Positions 52,901 to 60,330 of a stretch of 64,000 bases of DNA are shown piece by piece. Made by a program: the position numbers and the translations under genes. This DNA comes from Rhizopus arrhizus (lineage: Eukaryota > Mucoromycota > Mucoromycetes > Mucorales > Rhizopodaceae): the NCBI GenBank assembly GCA_024220505.1, contig JAKZZE010000030.1, positions 186,001 through 250,000 of the forward strand, read 5' to 3'. The number at the start of each line of letters is the position of its first letter. The first letter of the stretch is position 1. The notes below the pieces were generated by a model. It saw nothing but the letters and a program-made list of their open reading frames with translations, searched no databases and was not told where the DNA came from.

Positions 52901-53352
52901 AGCGTCAAGTCACTTCACTCGTCACCTCCACTACCCAGGTTCTCTTACGCGCATGTCGCCCTGCTCTGGTGGTTGATCCCATCTTATGCGTTCCTGCAAC
53001 CCGTGCAGAACGCTCTCTCTTGGTTCGTTGGCGTCTTGGCTGGCTGCCAGGTAAGCCTGAAGATTGTCCTTGTGGCCGTGATCGTCGTTCTCGTCGCCAC
53101 TTCTTAGAATGCGATCTTATACCTTCGTTCCTTTGGTCTGATCTGCCTCGCTGTCCTCCTGGGTGCTATCCCATTGACTTTGCTCTTTCCTCGTTGCCTC
53201 TTGGTCGCTCAGCTCGCTGTCCTCCTTGGTGGTCATCACTGCTCCTTATGCTCTGGCATATACAACGTCTCTGCCGTCCTAATAGCTTCTATGCTATTGA
53301 CTCTTCTCCTGGTGCCTCTTGGTATTCAAGTTCTTCTCGCAACTCTGACTGA
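49939..53352 (+). CDS. ORF2 protein of LINE copy 4 (APE endonuclease-RT)
   Basis: This 1137-residue frame has the longest linker in the array (SPSGSSPSGTSPSGMSP), showing repeat-number change. All endonuclease and RT motifs are kept. The stretch after the RT (TTIIKHLTTLPSMRHRVDV, then RIQIHLQKN) differs from the other copies at many codons, then identity returns. Confidence 0.94.
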   Translation: MSEVQHLSISLWNANGLRTTTVHEVLSHCLSSTLLFITETWLLSPSLLPTDWMQYHVYGVPVPSANRGSMGVTALVSPSCPFPVSQLPSANRYTLSLKVGPFRIHCLYVPPPLSNSELINVLSSIPSLPNTFICGDFNARLGDLTGDALVSPRGAAMARWLADRSLTVLNGPLAHGIPTWVGFRDDREMSSIIDMFLTNALLMSPRLDIASDLSLGSDHRLLTLSFSFAQSSASESMSDTSDTTLHPRRLWNLSRLGEPDPCQLYQDTFRSSSAPLLSQLKRLVQHPPSSRPPIDDLNASLNDIIYRSLDSSVGDRPPRPSHWKKYWTQQLQDAADFRNRCYRRWRRAFGIDKVYWWHQHQQANTSFRQAVANAKRLSWQAFCKSLESDFTKAVSKVKQLNRRHQSSSSFSHPDGPSKAVEVMASHLASVFDGSLLPSTRPPPPSSPSSLGLPLGLHGSSPSGSSPSGTSPSGMSPFGSSGPPGSSHSLFTPLTIHMYIGQLPTRKAPGADHIKAEMLKPISTDLSHLLSWFFSLCCQWSYVPSLWRHAQVYPIFKKGDPSLPSNYRPISLTSVFRKLLELSLAPWLSSVSPPLDLAQGGFRPRRSALDQALCLHELMQSYYCRSHRFPVVAFLDIKSAYDTVDRRVIWDALSRSGAGSSPCLPLLVHLFDDVSVSVLVSNHSSAAFSPVTGVLQGSVLSPHLYSVYINTLPALLRQVAAPATHLVPSSGRSDAGMVPVNSLLFADDVAVIGSAKSVKEMLKLCEDHSLSLGYRWNPLKCAVLNHPTSSSSSSGSTQLTLYGTSLPLVDKFVYLGMPFVKAGLSAASVLSLRSPGVLQLMGILNKIGVNRQGFSLLLCARIYATFVRPKFEYGLAISKFSAAQVKEIERLQDRCLRMMVGGHATSSTTIIKHLTTLPSMRHRVDVLTTRYCLRARSLPASCLLSLLSTTLPVSRIQIHLQKNPLFLALPFPPPSSDARLKTFFRQYRERQVTSLVTSTTQVLLRACRPALVVDPILCVPATRAERSLLVRWRLGWLPGKPEDCPCGRDRRSRRHFLECDLIPSFLWSDLPRCPPGCYPIDFALSSLPLGRSARCPPWWSSLLLMLWHIQRLCRPNSFYAIDSSPGASWYSSSSRNSD

Positions 53353-53562
53353 AACCCTTCTTTGTCTGTCTCCTGCTGATCCCCCACGGAAGTAAAGCCA
53401 TCAAAGTTCCTTACCGTTGGGTTGTGACAGTAGGTCAGCTAAGTTGTGGAAGTAGGCAGTCCATCTCATCTTTTCACTTTATCTTTTTTTTGGAGTTTTT
53501 CTGTTTCTCAGGCTCCTTTTTTTGTACTTATTCTTTTTTCTTTGTACTTGAAGATGCAACAA

Positions 53563-53576
53563 TGACTTTTTAGTCG
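53563..53576 (+). other. 3' stem-loop of LINE copy 4
   Basis: Stem GACT (53564-53567), loop TTTT, stem AGTC (53572-53575), with an outer T-G pair. Confidence 0.7.
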
Positions 53577-53620
53577 CCTGCAATATATCTTCGTAATTAA
53601 ATAAAAACAAAATCTTTAAC

Positions 53621-53635
53621 CTGAGCTAAGCGACC
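53621..53635 (+). repeat. 15-bp tRNA-Ile target duplication (junction 5)
   Basis: CTGAGCTAAGCGACC lies between LINE copies 4 and 5; one extra G precedes the usual ACCTTTC start of copy 5. Confidence 0.9.
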
Positions 53636-53825
53636 GACCTTTCTTTCGCTCTTCCGACCGTTACACAAGGTATAGTACGCGTAATCAACTTTGAACTCAA
53701 ATATCTCTACGAATACGATACATCCATCTACCGTTTTAACACCAAAATAATCGTCGTATTTTTCTCTACAAACTATATTTTTTTCAACTCGATTGCTATA
53801 TTTTTCACCATTTTCGACATTTCCC

Positions 53826-54830
53826 ATGTCTCAACAATCTGGCACTCCCATTTCGCCCATCTCGCAAGATGGAGTGGCAAATGTCAACATTCCAAACCCT
53901 TCTGACATGCAACAAGCTTTGCAATATTTATTGCACAACTTCGAAACCCTCCAGCAACGTGTTTCAACACACGATGACTTGTTTGCTGAACTGACTGCTT
54001 TACGCAGTGAAAATGCTACTTTGAAGGCGAAAATCGCCTCACTCGAATCTCAACTCTCCGCTGGCGCTGACGTCAACCGTTCTTCCGCTTTTTCCTCTTT
54101 GGCTTCCGACCCGGTTACCATACGTGCACCCCAAGATGCACCCCAAACGAACAATGCAACCTATAGTTCTATTGCTGCCAAGGCTGCTGCTACTACTGCT
54201 ACTACTACCCGTCGCCCACCTAGCAAGAAGCGAAAGCTTGCTGCTAGTCGTCCATTCCAACCAGTTGACCCTTCTGCTCCTCGTGGTTTCGAATACCTGT
54301 ACTTGCATAGAAACCGCAAGCTGTCCCGTGCTGAAATTAGACGCAACCTGCGTTTACTTGGTCTTGATCTTTCCCGTGTTTTGGACATCTGCTTTCCTGG
54401 CCCAAAGGCCATTGGTCTCCTGATCCATGTTCTTTACAAAGAAGAGGTGATCTCTCTTCTTTCTGCTGCCAAGGTTCCGTTGGTTGACGGTTTTGATCCT
54501 CTGGATCCTATCAACTTGGCGGATCCTGAGCTCCAGCATCTTTCATCGGCTGACAAGGCTAATGAATGTGCTGAGCTCCAGTTCACTCGCTGCTCCCGTG
54601 CTCTCTCTCGTCTTGGTGCCGGCCGTGCTCACCTGGTGGGTCCCATAGGTAAGTACTTTTGTTCTAAGGGATGGATCGATGACGACTCTTTGAGTCAGAT
54701 TCTGTCTTCCCTTCCCCCTTCCTCTTTTGCTGCTCGTGGTCGTGACCCAGGCGCTGCTTTCCGTGGTGACACGGTCATGTCAGATGCTTTGGTCTCTGAT
54801 TCCGCTAGTGCTGGATCACACTCATTATGA
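53826..54830 (+). CDS. ORF1 protein of LINE copy 5
   Basis: This 334-residue frame is almost identical to ORF1 of copy 4 (ISPISQDG instead of ISLISQDG near residue 12, plus a few others). It is complete, with the ATGA overlap. Confidence 0.88.
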   Translation: MSQQSGTPISPISQDGVANVNIPNPSDMQQALQYLLHNFETLQQRVSTHDDLFAELTALRSENATLKAKIASLESQLSAGADVNRSSAFSSLASDPVTIRAPQDAPQTNNATYSSIAAKAAATTATTTRRPPSKKRKLAASRPFQPVDPSAPRGFEYLYLHRNRKLSRAEIRRNLRLLGLDLSRVLDICFPGPKAIGLLIHVLYKEEVISLLSAAKVPLVDGFDPLDPINLADPELQHLSSADKANECAELQFTRCSRALSRLGAGRAHLVGPIGKYFCSKGWIDDDSLSQILSSLPPSSFAARGRDPGAAFRGDTVMSDALVSDSASAGSHSL

Positions 54831-56136
54831 GTGAGGTCCAACACCTTTCTATAAGCCTTTGGAACGCGAATGGTCTTCGGACCACGACCGTTCATGAAGT
54901 CTTGTCTCATTGTCTCTCCTCTACTCTCCTTTTCATCACCGAGACTTGGCTTCTTTCCCCTTCTCTCCTTCCTACTGACTGGATGCAGTATCATGTGTAT
55001 GGTGTTCCTGTACCTTCGGCCAACCGTGGTTCGATGGGTGTTACTGCTCTGGTCTCTCCTTCTTGTCCCTTTCCTGTCTCTCAACTTCCTTCACCGAATC
55101 GGTATACCCTTTCGTTGAAGGTCGGACCGTTTCGCATTCATTGTTTGTATGTTCCCCCTCCTCTTTCCAACTCTGAATTTATGAATGTACTCTCTTCCAT
55201 CCCCTCCTTACCCAATACTTTTATTTGTGGCGACTTTAATGCTCGTCTTGGTGACCTCACTGGTGATGCATTGGTCTCTCCTCGTGGTGCTGCTATGGCT
55301 CGCTGGCTTGCTGATCGCTCTTTGACCGTTCTGAACGGCCCACTGGCTCATGGTATTCCTACCTGGGTCGGGTTTCGTGATGATCGAGAGATGAGTAGCA
55401 TCATTGACATGTTTTTAACAAACGCGTCATTGATGTCTCCTCGCCTTGACATCGCGTCTGACTTGTCTCTTGGTTCTGATCATCGTCTACTCACGCTGTC
55501 ATTTTCATTTGCTCAGTCAAGTGCCTCTGAGTCATTATCTGATATACCTGATGCTACTATTCATCCTCGTCGACTATGGAACTTGTCTCGCCTTGGTGAA
55601 CCTGATCCATGTCAGCTGTATCAAGATACATTTCGTTCGTCTTCTGCTCCTCTGCTTTCTCAACTGAAGAGGTTGGTTCAACACCCTCCTTCTTCACGTC
55701 CGCCAATTGACGACCTCAACGTGTCGCTCAACGATATAATCTACCGTTCTCTTGACTCTTCTGTCGGTGATCGTCCACCTCGTCCATCCCATTGGAAAAA
55801 GTACTGGACACAACAATTGCAAGATGCTGCTGACTTCCGTAACAGGTGCTACCGTAGATGGCGTCGTGCCTTTGGCATTGACAAAGTCTATTGGTGGCAT
55901 CAACATCAACAAGCAAATACCTCTTTCCGTCAAGCTGTGGCCAATGCCAAACGTCTCTCTTGGCAAGCATTCTGCAAGTCTCTAGAAACTGACTTTACCA
56001 AAGCGATGTCAAAAGTAAAGCAACTCAATCGACGACATCAGTCATCATCGTCATTTTCTCATCCTGATGGTCCATCTAAGGCAGTGGAGGTAATGGCTAG
56101 TCACTTGGCTTCGGTCTTTGATGGCAGTCTTCTACC
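54827..56136 (+). pseudogene. ORF2 of LINE copy 5, truncated by insertion
   Basis: The endonuclease domain is complete (LWNANGL through GSDHRLLTLS). The frame continues to about residue 436 (VFDGSLLP) and then reads 11 foreign codons to a stop at 56168-56170. The RT and C-terminal parts are absent from the window, so this copy cannot encode a working enzyme. Confidence 0.92.
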
Positions 56137-56249
56137 GGATGGTTGTAACTTTGCTGCCGTCGGACTTTAAAATTTTCAATTTCCTTATTAGGAAATCCCT
56201 ATTTTTAGGCATTTAGCTGTAATAACCCGTAAAATATAATTGTATTATG

Positions 56250-56321
56250 CATGTTATTGTCCAGATTGGTTAGGGCGTCAGCTTCCTAAGCAAGAGGTCA
56301 CCGGTTCGAAACGTGCGGTGC

Positions 56322-56325
<4 letters not shown>
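56250..56325 (+). other. tRNA-like sequence, left arm
   Basis: D arm GTCC...GGGC pairs. The anticodon-loop-like TTCCTAA would read CCU (Arg). The B box GGTTCGAAAC is strong, and CACCG/CGGTG can pair across it. The acceptor ends (CATGTTA and GTGCATCC) do not pair, and the anticodon stem is weak. A T45 tract follows. It is a pseudo-tRNA or a Pol III promoter module rather than a working tRNA. Confidence 0.65.

Positions 56326-56370
<45 letters not shown>
56326..56370 (+). repeat. T45 tract after the tRNA-like sequence
   Basis: This uninterrupted T run would end Pol III transcription from the left arm. Confidence 0.85.
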
Positions 56371-56372
<2 letters not shown>

Positions 56373-56613
56373 GAAGTTGCAATTGCAGTTTTATAGCTGT
56401 GATTCGTTTTTTTAAATTAACGCTTTTATGTATCGTTTTATTTTGTATTTATATTGTAGACACACAAAAACGAATACCATTACAATTTTTTTTTTTTAAA
56501 TTGATTATCTTAACACTTTGGCTATTTTTTTTACATAAAGTATTAATAATACTTGCTTCAAATAATATTTACATTTTAACAAAGATTTTTACTTTTATTT
56601 TTTATTATTATTA

Positions 56614-58007
56614 TTATTCTGCAGCAAGTTCTGTTAGCCAGGCTGGATTACGTTGAGCTCGATCAAAGCTAACATTCTTAAGGCAATTTATTATACCGTT
56701 AAATATATCGTTATGATGCTTTCTTCGCCAAATAAATTCAATAAGCAACCAAGGCATCATTTTCTTCGTTCTGAGAGCAGGAGTTACATTCATTTTTATT
56801 CCATTCCATGTTCCTAAAGAAATTTTAGAATAATTTTGAACTATAAACCTTTGTATATAGTAATCTTATTCTTACCCTCAATAGTGTTAGTATGAACATC
56901 GCCATCGCGAAATGTTACACTATGGTTGACAGTTCGATGTATTAAATTCATTCCAAGGTTTACCATATTTTCGTAGGCTCGCCAACAGTCTGTATGTACT
57001 ATCGATCCATCTGCAACATAATTTTGGATAATTGTATCCATCGTTTCCGTGTTTCTGTTATTCACCACAACAAGGAAACACTTTCGTTCAGGTGTCTTTT
57101 CCACACCACCAACCACCCAAACACCCTCCACACGGTGTCCACGATGATATTTTCTTTTTCCAAACTTTGATTCATCAATTTCTACCACGATTGGATTTCC
57201 ATCCACATCATAGCCTTCAATTTTACAGTCGTTTTGCTGCAAATCTTCTTGTAAGACTTGGTACCAATCTGTTAATGTTTTACGTACTGTATTAGGAGAG
57301 CATCCAACCATGGTAGAAATTGTCATGCGGCGTATTTTTAAACTCCAAAAGTAAAGAATAGAAAGTGTGTCATAGGTTGGTAAGTTGCGATGACTAAAAA
57401 AGGAAGCATTTCGTACGGCTATTTGACGTCCATTACAGCACTTTTCACCGGTTTCTTGGTTTATTATTATGCCATTACATCTCCAACGTGGAATACTTCC
57501 TGTTTGTTCCAAGTACATAATACTTCCTTCAGTACCATTGCAACGATAAACAGTATTGCTTCCATAATAAATTCCATTATTAATAAAAAATCTAATTTAT
57601 AAAAAAAAAAATAGAGTTACTAATATTGCATAAAAGAATATTTCGTTATACTTTTATACTTACTGCATACACGCTTCTTCTGTTCCAAAAGTTAAAAAAA
57701 ACGTTCTGGTGGACATAATAGGAACATTTTGCTCTATGCTCCAATTGTCTGGCAAAATATTACTGTCATGTAACTCTTCATCAACTTCAAAATCTTCTAT
57801 TTCCAATAATTCCTCATTATCGTCGTTATTGATAGAAATAAATGCTTCATCCAAATCTGAAGTTTGTTCAGTTTCTAAACGCATTTCTTCTACTTCTTCA
57901 TCAGAATCAACAATAATAATAGGGTTGCTTGGTGAAGTAACAGGTCTTTGACGACGAATACCAGCAGGATTGGTGTAGTTTGCAGTTGAAATGTTGATAA
58001 AAGACAT
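56614..58007 (-). CDS. IS1595/Merlin-type DDE transposase, three exons
   Basis: This is a transposase of about 419 residues. Exons are 58007-57664, 57591-56876 and 56813-56614; the introns are 72 and 62 nt with GTAAG donors and TTAG acceptors, and all phases close. The N-terminal exon is acidic (DSDEEVEEMRLETE). A zinc-ribbon-like Cys pattern follows (YRCNG, RWRCNG, EKCCNGRQ), then HTH-like TISTMVGCSPNTVRKTL. Catalytic parts: Asp in VEIDESKFGKRK, Asp in IVHTDCWRAY and Glu in HTNTIEGTWNGIK, the last spliced across intron 2. The C-terminus carries WRRKHHNDIF. The splice model rebuilds the E-G-T-W motif exactly, and the protein looks intact. Confidence 0.88.
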
Positions 58008-58155
58008 AATATACTAACTTTAATTTGAAAAATGTAAAAAGGGAAGAAAAAAAAAGAGGAAAAACGCGAAATGGAAAAAAATTTATTTCAAAAAATTTAA
58101 GTCACAAAAAGAAAAAACTCAGACTTAAAAAATTACTACCAAAATTTCAAAAAAA

Positions 58156-58229
58156 GGTATATGTAAGGGTCGAACTAGTGACCTCTTGCTTAGGAAACTG
58201 ACGCCCTAACCAATCTGGACAATAACATG
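58156..58229 (-). other. tRNA-like sequence, right arm
   Basis: This mirrors the left arm. The D arm GTCC/GGGC pairs, the anticodon-like loop is TTCCTAA, the B box is AGTTCGACCC, and a T7 run follows at 58149-58155. The T stem pairs only partly. Nucleotide 1 by D-arm numbering is 58229, 8 bp from the gypsy C LTR. Confidence 0.65.
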
Positions 58230-58237
58230 CATAATAC

Positions 58238-58942
58238 TGACGAAGTCGGATTTTGGTCGATGATCGCCTTTGATTCCTTTTTGATTTTTAAAGCTTATTT
58301 TGTATTCAAAAGATACTCCTTTTCATGGCGATTCGAATGGTATGCTTTTCGGTGTGGTTGGATAACTCTAACAGACGTTATTGAAGAAAATGTAAAAGAA
58401 AATAAGGGGAAAGGAAAATAATCAGCTTCACCGCATCGGGAATTGAAAAGACACACGTCACAATTGGCCGACATTATTTTTCTTACCTATTATTTTCTAT
58501 CCCTCATAGGATACATCAAGAAGACGATCTCTGGACGCATTATTCACCCAATGTGCCAGCACACTAAACAGAAAAGAACACCATTAAAATCAACATGAAG
58601 ACGAATACTCAATTGATACATCATATACTTTATTTATCAAAAATCACCATAATCCTCTTTACAATTGTATATTTTCCCCAATTACCTTTATATTAATATG
58701 TATTCCAAAGTATCTATTGTTGTAAAGTAATAAACGAAAGGCTTTCTTCCCGCTAAAATTAATTTTGGGTGCCGAGTAAATTCTTTTTGCACGTTCAAGC
58801 AATTGAAGTCAAGAACTAGTTTATATTGTTAACTTTGTTGTTATTGTACATTAATAGTCTTTACAGTCTTCTATTAATTGGTTTCTGTTATCACTTCACC
58901 GTATAGCGAAACTAGACATAACATACATATTTTCAACTGTCA
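58238..58942 (+). repeat. 5' LTR of gypsy C
   Basis: This 705-bp LTR matches the gypsy B LTRs except for at least one base (GAAAGG for GATAGG near 58737). Confidence 0.95.
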
Positions 58943-59323
58943 TTTTTGGTCCGGCCTACCAGATTCGTGTCAAGATAATCACTCGATCAAGTCTCTAGGT
59001 GTAGGTGTAATATTAGATTTGTGTAATTTTTTTTTTTTTTTTTCCTGTGTCTCTAGTATTGTATTTTTGTTAATTTTTTTTTTCCTTTCTTTACTTGTGA
59101 TTACCTTTCTTCACCGTTTGTTAATCCAAGGGCCCCTTGTTTCTCTTTTTTTTATTGTATTGGCCAGGAAAACTTTTCATTGCTTCTATTTTTATATTTT
59201 TTTTTTTTGTACCTGTTGTAAAATTTTTTTTTGACATCAGTGATCTTTCTGTTTAATTTTAATTTTAATTTTTTTTTTTTTTGAAACCTATTACACAAAA
59301 TCGATAATCACCCTTTTGATAAT

Positions 59324-60307
59324 ATGGCTTACAATTCTGTTAATGATGACGGTCTTTTGGAGACTACAAGAAGTCCTTTCGCTCCTAGTCAGCAAACGCA
59401 CGGTGGCAAGAAGGTATTGCGCTTCCTTAATGATCCAAGGAATTTCTCAGGCGAAATAGAGAACAATGGTGGTCGTTTGGAAGGTTTGTCTGCTGCTGCT
59501 CTGACCTGGTGGAAAAGGATGGACAGGATCCGTGTGTCTGCGGACCTGTCAGACGAAGAAATTCTGCTGGTGGCTGGTGATCACCTTACCGGCAAGGCGG
59601 AATTATGGTGGAACGTTTTGGGGTTCCAATACGAAACATGGGCAGAGTTCTCTGTTGCTTTTAAGAAACAGTATGCTGCTGACCAAGAAGACGTTTGGTG
59701 GCAAGAACTTTACAGTTTGAAGCAGCGTGCTGGGGAAAGTATTGATGATCTTTCCTTGAGAATGAGGGAATTGTTGGTGTTGCTAAATAATAGAGTGGAT
59801 AGCTTCCATGTTCGTGTCTTCTTGGGGGCAATCAACCCTGTTATCGCCTGTGAGATCGAGAAAAGGGATCTCCCTAGAACGTTAGACATGGCCATCGTAG
59901 AGGCTAAAAAGATCGAAAGATCTTTAAACAAGTATGGTGCTGGATCCATGGATGGTGTTTCATTCAGGTCTCTGCCGATTACAGGTGGTAATCAAGGAGT
60001 GGGTGAGGACAATGTCTCTGTGTCCACCATGACAGCCCTAATGAAGGAGCTTGAGCAAATGCGTATTAACATTGTTCAACTCCAGAATGAAAGGCAACGA
60101 GGTCCTTATCCTAGACCTTTTAACACTGGTGTTGTATCAGGATGTTTTTACTGCAAGGAGGAAGGGCACCGTAAGGTTGACTGCCCCAAGCTTCGAAATA
60201 TGGGAGGTGTTCCTGTATCGGGAAGTAATGCGGTTCCTCTTGGTGGTGGGTCGAAACCAGAGAAGGGTGAAGTTTCCTTTTCGGGAAAAGACTCGGAGCG
60301 TCTGTAA
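59324..60307 (+). CDS. Gag protein of gypsy C
   Basis: This 327-residue frame is the same as in gypsy B, with Trp-rich capsid blocks and the CFYCKEEGHRKVDC knuckle. It is complete, and the 23-nt gap to pol is preserved. Confidence 0.93.
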   Translation: MAYNSVNDDGLLETTRSPFAPSQQTHGGKKVLRFLNDPRNFSGEIENNGGRLEGLSAAALTWWKRMDRIRVSADLSDEEILLVAGDHLTGKAELWWNVLGFQYETWAEFSVAFKKQYAADQEDVWWQELYSLKQRAGESIDDLSLRMRELLVLLNNRVDSFHVRVFLGAINPVIACEIEKRDLPRTLDMAIVEAKKIERSLNKYGAGSMDGVSFRSLPITGGNQGVGEDNVSVSTMTALMKELEQMRINIVQLQNERQRGPYPRPFNTGVVSGCFYCKEEGHRKVDCPKLRNMGGVPVSGSNAVPLGGGSKPEKGEVSFSGKDSERL

Positions 60308-60330
60308 AGGAGGCAACAGGCGCTCTAGAA

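Larger units (their letters stand above)
48749..53620 (+). mobile_element. LINE copy 4 (family 2), full length
   Basis: This element is about 4.87 kb with both ORFs open. A patch of ORF2 near 52.55-52.86 kb is more diverged from copies 2 and 3 than its surroundings. Confidence 0.93.
53636..56136 (+). mobile_element. LINE copy 5 (family 2), 3' part displaced or lost
   Basis: The 5' end, complete ORF1 and the first 436 codons of ORF2 are present. At 56136, inside the linker region (TCTTCTACC), the sequence changes to the left end of an IS1595/Merlin-type transposon. The rest of the LINE may lie beyond the window, after that transposon and gypsy C. Confidence 0.9.
56137..58237 (-). mobile_element. 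IS1595/Merlin-type DNA transposon with tRNA-like arms, right end broken
   Basis: The element begins at the break in LINE copy 5 (GGATGGTTGTAAC) and carries a three-exon transposase on the minus strand. Two inverted arms (56242-56303 and 58176-58237, one mismatch in 62) hold tRNA-like sequences that point inward and end in T runs. Gypsy C starts at 58238 within the right arm, so the outer part of the right end should lie past gypsy C. The Merlin assignment rests on the transposase. The outer terminal repeat is inferred. Confidence 0.7.

Noticed and set aside
39040..53635. Tandem LINEs as an assembly artefact
   Set aside because: Copies differ at many positions, unit lengths differ (5063, 4875, 4833 and 4887 bp between junction ends), and copy 1 is another family. 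A collapsed or repeated read would give identical units.
56240..56656. 138-residue frame with a poly-Phe run
   Set aside because: It reads through the tRNA-like arm and the T45 tract; no protein is plausible.
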